A program made the position numbers and the translations under genes. 64,000 bases of DNA from assembly GCA_965230015.1 (NCBI GenBank), contig CBDDKF010000026.1, forward strand, positions 1 through 64,000. Direction: 5' to 3'. The notes under the pieces are model-generated. The model was not told the DNA's origin. It searched no databases and saw only the letters and a program-made list of their open reading frames with translations. Within the stretch, counting starts at the first letter, position 1. The number at the start of each line of letters is the position of its first letter. This document shows, in pieces, positions 17,684-28,396 of the stretch. The stretch comes from JABSQH01 sp965230015. Lineage in GTDB: Bacteria; Actinomycetota; Acidimicrobiia; Acidimicrobiales; Ilumatobacteraceae.

Positions 17684-20224
17684 GTGACCCTGATCGACGA
17701 CAACGTCAGCGAAACGAATTCGACCACCACGCTCACCGATGCGTCGGCTGCTGCGCACGATGCGCAACGATCTCCTTCGGCAACCGCAGCTGCTGGATCC
17801 AACGGCATGCGCGTTCGCAAGCGCAGTGGCGCCCTCGAACCCGTCGACGTCAACAAGATCGTCAACGCGATCGCCCGAGCCAGCGAGGGACTGCTCGGCG
17901 TCGACCCGATGCGCGTCGCCACACGCACGATCTCGGCCCTCGCCGATGGAGCGACCACTCGCGAGCTCGACGATCTGTCGATCCGCACCGCCGCAGGACT
18001 CATCGTCGAAGAGCCCAACTACTCCAAGCTGGCGTCGCGCCTGTTGGCCACGGTGGTCGACAAAGAGGTGCGCAACCAGAACATCCCCTGGTTCTCCGAG
18101 TCGATCGCCGTCGGGCACCAGCAGGGTCTGGTGGCCGACCACGTGCTCGACTTCGTCAACGCCAATGCTCCTGCGTTGAACGCGGCGATCGACTCCGATC
18201 GCGATCGCAACTTCGAGTTCTTCGGGTTGCGCACTGTGTACGACCGCTACCTCCTGCGTCACCCTGAACGACGCGAGGTGATCGAGACGCCGCAGTACTT
18301 CTTCTTGCGCGTCGCCTGCGGATTGTGCGCGCCGGTCACCGGCATCGACGATCCCGAACAGGCCCCCGACGTCGAGTCGGTCGTGGCGTTCTACGACCTG
18401 ATGTCGTCGCTCGCCTACCTTCCCTCTAGCCCCACCCTGTTCAACTCCGGCACGGCGCACAGCCAGATGTCGAGCTGCTACCTCCTCGATTCGCCAGAAG
18501 ACAGCCTCGACGGCATCTACAAGCGCTACACCGACATCGCCAAGCTGTCGAAGTTCGCCGGCGGCATCGGCGTCGCCTGGCACCGGGTGCGCGCCAAGGG
18601 CAGCCTCATCCAGGGCACCAACGGCCTCTCCAACGGCATCGTTCCGTGGCTGCGCACGCTCGACTCGTCGGTCGCCGCGGTGAACCAAGGCGGCCGCCGC
18701 AAGGGTGCCGCGTGTGTGTATCTCGAGTCGTGGCACGCCGACATCGAAGACTTCCTCGAGCTGCGCGATAACACCGGCGATCACGCCCGGCGTACGCACA
18801 ACCTGAACATCGCCAACTGGGTGCCCGACTTGTTCATGGAGCGCGTCGAAAAGGACTGGCAATGGAGCCTGTTCGACCCGAAGAAGGTGCCGCATCTCAC
18901 CGACCTCTACGGCGAGGAGTTCGAGCGGGCCTACCTCGCTGCCGAAGAGGCTGGGCAGTACGAGAAGCAAGTGTCGGCACGTCAGCTGTACTCGCGCATG
19001 ATGCGCACGCTCGCCCAGACCGGCAACGGCTGGATGACGTTCAAAGATGCGTCGAACGCCAAGTGCAACCAGACCGGGGCGACCAACGCCGACGGCAGTC
19101 CGCGAGTGGTGCACCTGTCGAACCTGTGCACCGAGATCCTCGAGGTCACCGACCAGGACAACACTGCGGTGTGCAACCTCGGTTCGCTCAACCTGGGCGC
19201 GTTCGTCGACGGCGGGGCGTTCGATTTCGACCGTCTCGGCGAGGTGGTGCGCCAGGTCGTGCCGTTCCTCGACCGGGTGATCGACATCAACTACTACCCG
19301 ACGCCCGAAGCCGAGCACTCGAACCACACGTGGCGTCCGGTCGGCCTGGGCCTGATGGGGCTGCAAGACGTGTTCTTCAAGCTGGGCATGCCGTTCGACT
19401 CGCCAGATGCCCGCGACCTCAGCCGCCGGATCAGCGCCCACATCTACTTCCATGCGTTGTGGGCCTCGAGTGGTCTCGCCGAGACGTTCGGCCCGCACGA
19501 TGCGTTCGACGGCACACGCGCCGCGGCGGGCGATCTGCAGTTCGACCTGTGGCGCAACGGTGATGGTGCGGTGATTCCCCCCGCCGAGCTGGCGTGGGAC
19601 GAATTGCGCACACGGGTTGCCGAGCACGGCCTGCGCAACAGCCTGCTCATCGCTATCGCCCCGACCGCCACCATCGCCTCGATCGCCGGGTGCTACGAGT
19701 GCATCGAGCCCCAGGTGTCCAATCTGTTCAAGCGCGAGACGCTGTCGGGCGAGTTCATGCAGATCAACCGTTACCTCGTCGGCGAGCTGCAACAGCGCGG
19801 CCTGTGGGACGAAGCAATGATCGCCGACATCAAGCGCGCCGACGGCTCCATCGAGGGCGTCGAGCGCATTCCCAGCGAGCTGCAAGAGATCTACCGCACG
19901 GCGTGGGAGGTCCCCCAGCGGGCGCTGATCGACATGGCCGCCGAACGTGGTGCGTTCATCGATCAGAGCCAGTCGCTCAACCTGTTCATGGAAACGCCGA
20001 CGATCGGCAAGTTGTCGTCGATGTACCTCCACGCGTGGAAGTCGGGGTTGAAGACCACCTACTACCTGCGCAGCCGGCCGGCGACACGGATCAACCAGAC
20101 CACCACCGGTGGCGGATCGGGCGGCTCGCCTGGTGATGACCCGGCGCCGAAGAAGACCTTCACCGACGACGAGGCCGTGGCCTGCAGCCTCGAGAACCCC
20201 GAAGCGTGCGAGGCGTGCGACTGA
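17684..20224 (+). CDS. nrdA: ribonucleoside-diphosphate reductase alpha subunit, class Ia
   Basis: An 846-aa class Ia ribonucleotide reductase large subunit, reducing NDPs to dNDPs with NrdB. Visible: an ATP-cone near the N-terminus (MRVRKRSGALEPVDVNKIVN), redox Cys in SSCYLLDSPED, active-site Cys/Glu in NLCTEI, the second redox Cys in VCNLGSLNLG, the radical-relay tyrosine pair in LKTTYYLRSRPA, and the C-terminal swinging CEACD pair. The frame is open back to GTG 17567, but that part has low third-position GC; GTG 17684 has GGAG seven bases upstream and is preferred. Its TGA overlaps the nrdB ATG by one base. Confidence 0.93.
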   Translation: MTLIDDNVSETNSTTTLTDASAAAHDAQRSPSATAAAGSNGMRVRKRSGALEPVDVNKIVNAIARASEGLLGVDPMRVATRTISALADGATTRELDDLSIRTAAGLIVEEPNYSKLASRLLATVVDKEVRNQNIPWFSESIAVGHQQGLVADHVLDFVNANAPALNAAIDSDRDRNFEFFGLRTVYDRYLLRHPERREVIETPQYFFLRVACGLCAPVTGIDDPEQAPDVESVVAFYDLMSSLAYLPSSPTLFNSGTAHSQMSSCYLLDSPEDSLDGIYKRYTDIAKLSKFAGGIGVAWHRVRAKGSLIQGTNGLSNGIVPWLRTLDSSVAAVNQGGRRKGAACVYLESWHADIEDFLELRDNTGDHARRTHNLNIANWVPDLFMERVEKDWQWSLFDPKKVPHLTDLYGEEFERAYLAAEEAGQYEKQVSARQLYSRMMRTLAQTGNGWMTFKDASNAKCNQTGATNADGSPRVVHLSNLCTEILEVTDQDNTAVCNLGSLNLGAFVDGGAFDFDRLGEVVRQVVPFLDRVIDINYYPTPEAEHSNHTWRPVGLGLMGLQDVFFKLGMPFDSPDARDLSRRISAHIYFHALWASSGLAETFGPHDAFDGTRAAAGDLQFDLWRNGDGAVIPPAELAWDELRTRVAEHGLRNSLLIAIAPTATIASIAGCYECIEPQVSNLFKRETLSGEFMQINRYLVGELQQRGLWDEAMIADIKRADGSIEGVERIPSELQEIYRTAWEVPQRALIDMAAERGAFIDQSQSLNLFMETPTIGKLSSMYLHAWKSGLKTTYYLRSRPATRINQTTTGGGSGGSPGDDPAPKKTFTDDEAVACSLENPEACEACD

Positions 20225-21314
20225 TGGCCCTCGTCGATCCCGCTGCCAACTACGCCGCGCCGGCGCGACCGGCCACCGTCGATCCGGCGACAGCGCCGAG
20301 CGCGCTCGATCGTCCGACCAACATCCTCGATCCCGGCTTCGACCTCACGTTGCGGCCGATGCGCTACCCGGTCTTCTACGACATGTACCGCGACGCCATC
20401 AAGAACACGTGGACGGTCGACGAGATCGACTTCTCCGACGACCTCGTCGACCTCGAACGCAAGTTGATGCCGGCCGAGAAGCACCTCGTGTCGCGGTTGG
20501 TGGCGTTCTTCGCCACCGGCGACTCGATCGTCGCCAACAACCTGGTGCTCAACCTGTACCAGCACATCAACGCACCCGAAGCGCGGATGTATCTGTCCCG
20601 GCAGTTGTACGAAGAGGCGCTGCACGTGCAGTTCTATCTCACGCTGCTCGACAACTACATCCCCGACATGGCCGAGCGCGAAGCAGCGTTCGCGGCGGTC
20701 GAGAACATCCCGTCGATCCGCGCCAAGGCCGAGTTCTGCTTCCGGTGGATGGACTCGATCGAACGGCTCGATCGCATCGAGACCGGCGACGACCGCAAGA
20801 AGTTCCTGCTCAACCTGATCTGCTTCGCCAGCTGCATCGAGGGCCTGTTCTTCTTCGCCGCGTTCGCGTACGTGTACTTCCTGCGCTCCAAGGGCCTGCT
20901 CAACGGCCTCGCCGACGGCACGAACTGGGTGTTCCGTGACGAGTCGTGCCACATGAACTTCGCCTTCGAAGTGGTCAACACGGTGCGCAAGGAAGAACCC
21001 GAATTGTTCGACGAGCAGCTCGAAGCCGACATCCGCCAGATGCTGCGCGAAGCGGTCGACTGCGAGTACCAATTCGCCGAAGACGTCCTCGGCGAGGGCG
21101 TGCCGGGCATGAGCCGCGCCGACACACGCAACTACTTGCAGTACGTCGCCGACCAGCGCCTCGGGCAGCTCGGGTATGCGCCGGAGTTCGGTTCGAAGAA
21201 CCCGTTCAGCTTCATGGAGCTGCAAGACGTGCAGGGCTTGTCGAACTTCTTCGAGCGGACCGTGTCGAGCTACCAGGTCGGTGTCGAGGGCGACGTCGCC
21301 TTCGACGAAGAGTT

Positions 21315-21318
<4 letters not shown>
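20224..21318 (+). CDS. nrdB: ribonucleoside-diphosphate reductase beta subunit, class Ia
   Basis: A 364-aa ferritin-like radical-generating subunit. The di-iron and radical residues can be read: D100 (FFATGDSIV), E131 and H134 with the radical tyrosine Y138 in EALHVQFY, then a Glu in ASCIEGLFFF and Glu/His in FRDESCHMNF. Presence of the tyrosine argues for a standard tyrosyl-radical class Ia enzyme rather than a Tyr-less class Ic. It is translationally coupled to nrdA (TGATG). Its TAG stop shares the palindrome CTAG with the convergent CoA-transferase stop. Confidence 0.93.
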
Positions 21319-22469
<1,151 letters not shown>

Positions 22470-22522
22470 CAGGCGTTGTCTACCAGGGTGGGAGCGGCGG
22501 TCGACGCTGCGAGACTGGGCGC

Positions 22523-23458
22523 GTGCGTCCGCTTCCACCCGAGATCACCGTGCGCGACGTCACGCTGCGCGACGGGCTCCAAGACGAGCGACCGATCGAA
22601 CTGGACCAGAAGCTCGCGGTGTACGACGCGCTGGTCGGGGCCGGCGTGCGCGACCTCGAGCTGACGTCGTTCGTGCGGCCGGATCGCGTCCCCGCCATGG
22701 CCGACGCTGCGGAGCTCGCGGCCGCCACAGAGGGCACCGCCGACGAGGCGGGCGTGACTCGCTGGGGTCTGGTGCTCAACCGGCGTGGCGGGCAGCGGGC
22801 GCTCGATGCGGGCATCGGGCACCTGCAATACGTGGTGTCGGTGAGCGACGAGCACTCCGTGCGCAATGCCGGAGCGACGGCGGCCGAACGGCTGCGCGAC
22901 CTCGCCGACGTGGTGGCCGACGCGACAGAGGCCGACGCGGTGGTCGAGGTCACGTTGGCGACCGCCTTCGGTTGCCCGTATGCGGGCGCGACCGATCCGG
23001 ACGCCGTAGCCGAGGCCGCCACCGTGGCGATCGAGCATGGCGTGCGTGGCGTGGGGCTCGCCGACACGATCGGCACGGGCGTGCCGACCGAGGTCGCCGA
23101 TGTGGTGGCCCGCGTCGTCGACCTCGCCGCGCCGGCTGGCGTTGCGGTCGGTGCGCATCTCCACGACACCCGCGGCCTTGGGGTGGCCAATGCGCTCGCC
23201 GCCGTCGGGGCTGGCGCCACACGCCTCGACGCCAGTCTGGGTGGCCTCGGTGGCTGCCCGTTCGCTCCGGGCGCCAGCGGAAACGTGTCGATCGAAGACC
23301 TGGTGCACGCCTTCGAAGCGATGGGCTGCCGAACCGGCATCGATCTGCCGCAGCTGATCGGAGCGGCCGAGCTCGCCGTGTCGACCGTTGGACGTCGTCT
23401 CGAGGGGCATGTCGCCCTCGCCGGCCCGCGTTTCGCCGAGCACGTGGTGACCACGTGA
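22523..23458 (+). CDS. hydroxymethylglutaryl-CoA lyase-like enzyme
   Basis: A 311-aa HMGL-like TIM barrel. It begins with the metal-binding VRDVTLRDGLQDE, has ELTSFVRPDRVPAMAD, HLHDTRGLGVANA (His ligands) and the C-terminal signature GGLGGCPFAPGASGNVSIED with the catalytic Cys. It should cleave 3-hydroxy-3-methylglutaryl-CoA to acetoacetate and acetyl-CoA, ending leucine degradation. It is divergent from the CoA-transferase (53 bases apart) and its stop overlaps the next gene by GTGA. Confidence 0.85.
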   Translation: MRPLPPEITVRDVTLRDGLQDERPIELDQKLAVYDALVGAGVRDLELTSFVRPDRVPAMADAAELAAATEGTADEAGVTRWGLVLNRRGGQRALDAGIGHLQYVVSVSDEHSVRNAGATAAERLRDLADVVADATEADAVVEVTLATAFGCPYAGATDPDAVAEAATVAIEHGVRGVGLADTIGTGVPTEVADVVARVVDLAAPAGVAVGAHLHDTRGLGVANALAAVGAGATRLDASLGGLGGCPFAPGASGNVSIEDLVHAFEAMGCRTGIDLPQLIGAAELAVSTVGRRLEGHVALAGPRFAEHVVTT

Positions 23459-24393
23459 TCCTCGACCAACTCGGCGACGTCGGGGTCGCGATCGTCGCCG
23501 GGAAAGGTGGCGTCGGGTCGTCGACCGTTGCGGCCGCGCTGGCACTCGCGGCGGCGCGCAACGGCGCCGATGTGCTGTTCGTGTCGGTCGATGGCAAACC
23601 GGGCATCGGACCCCTACTTGGCGGCCGCGAACTCGACGAGAACGAGCACATTCTGCGCAAGATCCGTGGAGCCGGCCGTGTGCGCGGCCGGACGATCCCC
23701 GCCGAGCAGGCCTTCGGTGACTATCTGGAACTGCGCGGCGTCGGCGGACTGTTACGCCGTGCCGCCGCGGCCTCCTCACTCGGCATGATCGCAGCGGCAA
23801 CTCCCGGGCTGGAGCACCTCCTCGTGCTCGGCAAGATCAAAGAACTCGAACGCGACGGGGCTGCCGACCTGATCGTGGTCGACGCGCCACCGGCTGGCAA
23901 CGCTGTCCCGTTTCTTCGTTCGGCGACCGGCCTCGTCGAGGTGGTCAACTCGGGAGCGGTACGTGACCAGGCCGATGAGGTCGACGAGTTGCTGCGCGAC
24001 CCGGAGCGGTGCGCGGCGATGGTCGTGACGCTCGCCGAGGAAACGCCGGTCAACGAATCAATCGAGCTGGCCGACGAGCTGGTCAGCGACGTGGGCATCG
24101 CCATGCTGCCTGTCGTGGCCAACGGCTGCTGGCCGGAGCGCCCCGGGCTGGCGCGCACGCCGCTCGGCGCGGCGCGGGTGCAGAAGCACTCCTTGTCCGC
24201 AGACGCCCGTGGCGTGCTCGAATCGTCGTCCGGGTTCGGCGCAGCCCTCCTGCAACGCCAGGACCGGCAGCTCACCCGATTGCGCAAGCACTTCGACGAG
24301 GTCATCACGCTGCCGAGGTTGCCGACCGCACGGCTGGCGTTGCATCACCTCACCGTGTTGGCCGACGCGCTCGACGATCAGGAGCAGTCGTGA
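23455..24393 (+). CDS. ArsA/GET3-family ATPase, P-loop lysine replaced by serine
   Basis: A 312-aa deviant-Walker ATPase of the ArsA/MinD group. The P-loop reads AGKGGVGSSTVA at 16-27: the signature lysine K17 is kept, but the Walker A lysine expected at 22 is Ser. Switch-type motifs follow (VSVDGKPGIG, LIVVDAPPAGNAV). It overlaps the upstream HMGL gene (GTGA) and the downstream ArsA-like gene (GTGA), forming an inseparable pair with it. Paired ArsA-like genes are a known actinobacterial arrangement (Rv3679/Rv3680 in Mycobacterium tuberculosis). Loss of the P-loop lysine suggests a regulatory or asymmetric-site subunit. Confidence 0.82.
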   Translation: MILDQLGDVGVAIVAGKGGVGSSTVAAALALAAARNGADVLFVSVDGKPGIGPLLGGRELDENEHILRKIRGAGRVRGRTIPAEQAFGDYLELRGVGGLLRRAAAASSLGMIAAATPGLEHLLVLGKIKELERDGAADLIVVDAPPAGNAVPFLRSATGLVEVVNSGAVRDQADEVDELLRDPERCAAMVVTLAEETPVNESIELADELVSDVGIAMLPVVANGCWPERPGLARTPLGAARVQKHSLSADARGVLESSSGFGAALLQRQDRQLTRLRKHFDEVITLPRLPTARLALHHLTVLADALDDQEQS

Positions 24394-25502
24394 CCGACCG
24401 GACAGAGGAAGAATCGGCGACGCTGAACGACACGATCGATGCAGCAACCTTGCTGCTCACGTGCGGTCCTGGGGGAGTGGGCAAGACCACGACGGCGGCC
24501 GCCGTGGGCGTTGCTGCTGCCGTACGAGGGCGGCGCGTGGTCGTGGTTACGGTCGACCCCGCCCGCCGCCTCGCCGATGCGCTCGGCCTCGACGATGGCC
24601 AAGCGACCGATGAGCCGCACCGCGTCGACGACGTCGGATCGAACGGGGGCGAGCTGTGGGCATTGATGCTCGACGATGCGGCAACCTTCGATCGGCTGGT
24701 GCGCGAGCAGACGTCGACCGAGGAACAGGCCGACGCCATCCTCAACAACCCGATCTACGGTGCGCTCTCGCGGTCGCTGGCCGGGGCTCAGGAGTACATG
24801 GCCATCGAGCGCCTGCATCAGCTGTTCACCAGCGACGAGTGGGACTTGGTGATCGTCGACACCCCTCCATCGCGCAACGCAATCGACCTGCTCGGCGCCC
24901 CTGATCGATTGGTGGCCTTCCTCAGCAACCCGGTGTACCGCACGCTCACCGTTGGCCAACGAACCTTCGCCCGCGTGACCAACGCTGCATCGTCGATGTT
25001 TCTGTGGGCGGTGCGCCGCCTCGCCGGACCGCAGATCGTCGAAGACACCGTGGCCTTCTTCCGGTCGCTGACCACTCTCGAAGACGGTCTTCGGCAACGG
25101 GCCGACGAGGTCCGGCAACTGCTGCGCGCCGACGAGACCGCGTTCGTCGTCGTGTCGAGCCCGCGGGCCGAGGCGATCGCCGAGTCCGAACACCTCGTCG
25201 GTGCACTGCGTGACGGCGACTTCCCGTTCAGCGGTGTTGTGATCAACTTGATCCACCCGCTCCCGCAGCCGCTCGACGCGGCAGATCGGGCTGCACTCGA
25301 CGGTGTGGCCGACGGTCCGCTGGCCGATCATCTGGCCTGGCACGACGAGCTCACCGAGTTGGCTCGGTCCGAACGAGAAGAGCTGGCTGGCCTCGCCGAG
25401 CTGGCCGACGACGTACCCGTCGTGGAACTGCCATTGATGGACACCGACGTTCACGACGTCGATGGCCTCGGCGGACTGGCCGAGCGGCTGGCGCCGCGCT
25501 GA
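24390..25502 (+). CDS. ArsA/GET3-family ATPase, intact P-loop lysine
   Basis: A 370-aa ArsA-like ATPase. The P-loop is CGPGGVGKTTTAAA (25-38): Walker lysine K32 is present, but the signature lysine at position 27 is Pro, the reverse of its partner. Further motifs are VVTVDPARRLADALGL and LVIVDTPPSRNAIDLL. GTG 24390 is chosen for the GTGA overlap with its partner and GGAG nine bases upstream. It probably forms a heterodimer with the preceding protein. The role in anion export, membrane insertion or stress tolerance is not resolved by sequence. Confidence 0.85.
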   Translation: MTDRTEEESATLNDTIDAATLLLTCGPGGVGKTTTAAAVGVAAAVRGRRVVVVTVDPARRLADALGLDDGQATDEPHRVDDVGSNGGELWALMLDDAATFDRLVREQTSTEEQADAILNNPIYGALSRSLAGAQEYMAIERLHQLFTSDEWDLVIVDTPPSRNAIDLLGAPDRLVAFLSNPVYRTLTVGQRTFARVTNAASSMFLWAVRRLAGPQIVEDTVAFFRSLTTLEDGLRQRADEVRQLLRADETAFVVVSSPRAEAIAESEHLVGALRDGDFPFSGVVINLIHPLPQPLDAADRAALDGVADGPLADHLAWHDELTELARSEREELAGLAELADDVPVVELPLMDTDVHDVDGLGGLAERLAPR

Positions 25503-25578
25503 CGTGTCGATCCTCAACCCTTCCGTCGACCTCTCACAGTAACGTCGCGTCCATGACGCGCCAGCCGAGCGAGCGCCG

Positions 25579-26580
25579 ATGACGGCATCGATGCCGACCG
25601 GGCTCGACGCGGCCGTCGACGAGCTGTTCGACCGGCCCGACCACGAGGGTCTGTCGCTCGCGCTCGTCGTGCTCCACCGGGGGGAGGTGCTCACCGAGCG
25701 CTACGGAGTACAACCGGCCAATGCGTTCGAAGACGAGAAGGTGATCGACGCCAACTCGACGCTCATCTCCTGGAGCATGGCCAAGTCGATCGTGCACGCG
25801 GCGGTCGGCATTCTGGTCGACGACGGCCGACTCGATCTCGATGCTCCGGCCGCGGTGCCGGAGTGGCGAGGCACCGACAAAGCGGCGATCACCACGCTCG
25901 ATCTGCTCGAGATGCGTTCCGGGCTGCGATTCGTCGAGGACTACGTCGACGACGCGGTGTCGGACTGCATCGAGATGTTGTTTGGCGAGAGCGGCCCGAG
26001 CCACGCCGCGTACACCGCCGCTCGGCCGCTGATCCACGAACCCGGAACGTTCTGGAACTACTCGTCGGGGGAGACCAACCTCATCTGTCGCATCATCGGC
26101 GACATCGTGCACGAGGGAGCCGGTGGCGATCCGGCCGATCGGAAGCGGGCGATGCTCGAGTTTCTCGAACGACGGCTGTTCGCACCGATCGGAATGACCA
26201 CCGCGGCACCGAAGTTCGACGATGTCGGCGACTTCGTCGGCTCGAGTTATGTCTACGCCACGGCGCGCGACTTCGCCCGCTTCGGTGAGCTGTATCGCAA
26301 CGACGGTGTGGCGTCATCGGGGTCGCGGGTGTTGCCGCCGGGTTGGACCGATCACGCGCGGGTCAAAGTTGCCGACGATCCGGAGTCGGACCTCGGATAC
26401 GGCCGCCATTGGTGGCTCTGGCCCGACTGGCCTGGCTCGCTCTCGTGCAACGGCCACGAGGGGCAGTACATCGTCGTGGTTCCCGATCGTGAACTCGTCG
26501 TGGTCCACCTCGGCAAGACCCCCGCCGATGTGGCTCCGCAGCTACGCGACCGTCTCCGACACATCGTCGAGCAGTTCTGA
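25579..26580 (+). CDS. beta-lactamase-fold serine hydrolase (class C/esterase type)
   Basis: A 333-aa serine hydrolase of the beta-lactamase/transpeptidase-like family. The catalytic SxxK is S66-MAK (LISWSMAKSIVHAAVGILVDDG), followed by LLEMRSGLRF and the tyrosine motif in WNYSSGETN. No signal peptide is seen, so a cytoplasmic esterase or 6-aminohexanoate-dimer-hydrolase-like role is likelier than antibiotic resistance. It ends 6 bases before the UPF0104 gene. Confidence 0.83.
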   Translation: MTASMPTGLDAAVDELFDRPDHEGLSLALVVLHRGEVLTERYGVQPANAFEDEKVIDANSTLISWSMAKSIVHAAVGILVDDGRLDLDAPAAVPEWRGTDKAAITTLDLLEMRSGLRFVEDYVDDAVSDCIEMLFGESGPSHAAYTAARPLIHEPGTFWNYSSGETNLICRIIGDIVHEGAGGDPADRKRAMLEFLERRLFAPIGMTTAAPKFDDVGDFVGSSYVYATARDFARFGELYRNDGVASSGSRVLPPGWTDHARVKVADDPESDLGYGRHWWLWPDWPGSLSCNGHEGQYIVVVPDRELVVVHLGKTPADVAPQLRDRLRHIVEQF

Positions 26581-26586
26581 TCGGCG

Positions 26587-27894
26587 ATGGCGCTCAGCGA
26601 CGACGTCGGCGACGACCGCACCGAGGAACTCGACCGTGGGGCTCTGCCCACCGGCGAACTCCCGGCGCTACCCAACTCCGGGAAGCCACGGAGTGGGCGC
26701 AAACCCGTACGGATCACGATCAAGATCCTGCTGGCGATCGTCATCTCGTACTTTCTGCTCCCCCCGGTGCTCACCGGGTTTCGGCAGGCCGCCGACACCG
26801 TCGCCGACGTCAACCCGTTGCTCATCCTCGCCGGCTTCGCGCTGCAGATCGTGGCGTTGTTCTGCTACTCGCTGCTCACCCGCGCGGCGCTCGGCACCGC
26901 CGGTTCGAAACTCTCGTACGCCCGCATCTTCCGCATCCAGCTGAGCACGAAAGCGCTGTCGAACATCGTTCCGGGCGGCAACGCGGCCGGGTCGGCGCTG
27001 GGCTATCGGCTGCTGACGCTCTCGGGGGTGAGTGGGCCCGATGCCGGGTTTGCCTTGGCCACGGCCGGTATCGGGTCGGCGGTGGTGCTGAACATCATCT
27101 TCTGGACGGGCCTGGTGATGTCGGTGCCGTTCCGCGGGGTCAACCCGCTGTACGGCTTTGCCGCGATCGCCGGCATCGTGATCATGGCCATCGCCGCCCT
27201 GCTCGTGATCGGTCTCATGGACGGTCAAGGTCGAGCCGAGCGCGCTGTGCGTTGGCTGGCCCGCAAGCTTCGGCTCGACGAGGACAAGTTCGCTGCGGTG
27301 CTGCGCCAGGTCGGCCACCGTATGGAAGAGCTGATCAGCGATCGCCAGTTGCTGCGACGAGTCGTGTTCTGGGCGATGCTCAACTGGCTGCTCGACGCAG
27401 CGTCGTTGTGGGTGTTCTTGCGCGCCTTCGGCGGCACGCTGAGCATCGACGCGCTCATCGTGGCGTTCGGTCTGGCCAACATCTTGGCGGCGATCCCGAT
27501 TCTGCCTGGTGGGTTGGGCGTCGTCGACGGTACCTACATCACCGTGCTCATCGGCTTCGGGCTGCCGCGTCGGGTCGTGGCGCCTGGCGTCGCCGCGTAC
27601 CGGGCGGCTCAGTACCTGATGCCGATCGCCCTCGGAGCGATCGCCTATGCCTCGCTGCGCGTCGGTCCGTGGCGGATCGAGCGCCGCGACAGGCTGATCG
27701 GTCTGCGCGACCTGGCCAAGGCCGAGACCGAAAAGGGCGAGTCGCGACTCGACTTCACGTTGCGGTTCGGACGGCGATCGGGTGGGAACGGATCAGCTGC
27801 TCGTCGTTCGAACTCGAACAACCAGCCGGCGGCGCCGTCAGATGGTGCGGACAACGACGGCGACGATACGGTCGCATCTCATGACGACCCATGA
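26587..27894 (+). CDS. UPF0104 / lysylphosphatidylglycerol-synthase-TM-type membrane protein
   Basis: A 435-aa integral membrane protein with a 45-residue soluble N-terminus, about seven or eight hydrophobic segments and a charged, disordered C-tail ending in an Asp/Gly-rich stretch. The core matches the flippase domain of MprF and the YbhN/UPF0104 family: LSTKALSNIVPGGNAAGSALGYRLL, FWAMLNWLLDAASLWVFLRAFG, and AAIPILPGGLGVVDGTYITVL. The PGG pairs are diagnostic of the family. It lacks the aminoacyl-transferase domain of MprF. The next gene starts inside its last 14 bases. Confidence 0.83.
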   Translation: MALSDDVGDDRTEELDRGALPTGELPALPNSGKPRSGRKPVRITIKILLAIVISYFLLPPVLTGFRQAADTVADVNPLLILAGFALQIVALFCYSLLTRAALGTAGSKLSYARIFRIQLSTKALSNIVPGGNAAGSALGYRLLTLSGVSGPDAGFALATAGIGSAVVLNIIFWTGLVMSVPFRGVNPLYGFAAIAGIVIMAIAALLVIGLMDGQGRAERAVRWLARKLRLDEDKFAAVLRQVGHRMEELISDRQLLRRVVFWAMLNWLLDAASLWVFLRAFGGTLSIDALIVAFGLANILAAIPILPGGLGVVDGTYITVLIGFGLPRRVVAPGVAAYRAAQYLMPIALGAIAYASLRVGPWRIERRDRLIGLRDLAKAETEKGESRLDFTLRFGRRSGGNGSAARRSNSNNQPAAPSDGADNDGDDTVASHDDP

Positions 27895-28396
27895 GCGACC
27901 CTTCGGGCGCTACCTCGAGGACTTCACTCCCGGCGACGTGTTGCGCCACTGGCCCGGCAAGACGATCACCGAGTACGACGATCATCTCTTCTGCATGATC
28001 ACGATGAACCACCATCCGTTGCACACCAACGACTGGTTTGCCTCCGAGTCGGTGCAGGGACGCAACGTCGTGGTCGGCAACCTCGTGTACAGCCTGGTGC
28101 TGGGGATGAGCGTGCCCGACGTGAGCGGCGCGGCGATCGCCAATCTCGAAGTGGAAACACTGCAGCACAAGTTCCCCACGTTTCACGGCGACACGATCCA
28201 CGCCGAGACGCGAGTGCTCGAGGTGAAGCCGTCGTCGTCCAAGCCGGATCGTGGTGTGGTCACGGTGGAGAGCAAGGGCTTCAACCAGGACGGCAAAGAG
28301 GTGTGCTACTTCAAGCGCAAGGTTCTGGTGTGGCGACGCGACGCTGCGCCCGCGCGCACCCGGCCCTACGACGGGGTCGACGTCTGGGCGGACTGA
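27881..28396 (+). CDS. MaoC-like hot-dog acyl-CoA hydratase
   Basis: A 171-aa single hot-dog protein of the MaoC group. The hydratase motif is visible in FCMITMNHHPLHTNDWFASESVQGRNVVVGNLV, where the catalytic-type Asp/His pair would sit (the usual GDxNPLH reads MNHHPLH, so the Asp is displaced). The ATG at 27881 overlaps the previous gene's end by 14 bases. It is related to mesaconyl-type and enoyl-CoA hydratases; the malyl-CoA lyase genes 5 kb downstream make a C4/C5 dicarboxyl-CoA role plausible but unproved. Confidence 0.78.
   Translation: MTTHERPFGRYLEDFTPGDVLRHWPGKTITEYDDHLFCMITMNHHPLHTNDWFASESVQGRNVVVGNLVYSLVLGMSVPDVSGAAIANLEVETLQHKFPTFHGDTIHAETRVLEVKPSSSKPDRGVVTVESKGFNQDGKEVCYFKRKVLVWRRDAAPARTRPYDGVDVWAD

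Noticed and set aside
17561..20032. Very long open frame antisense to nrdA
   Set aside because: High-GC coding DNA leaves antisense frames open. The sense strand carries all catalytic motifs of ribonucleotide reductase.
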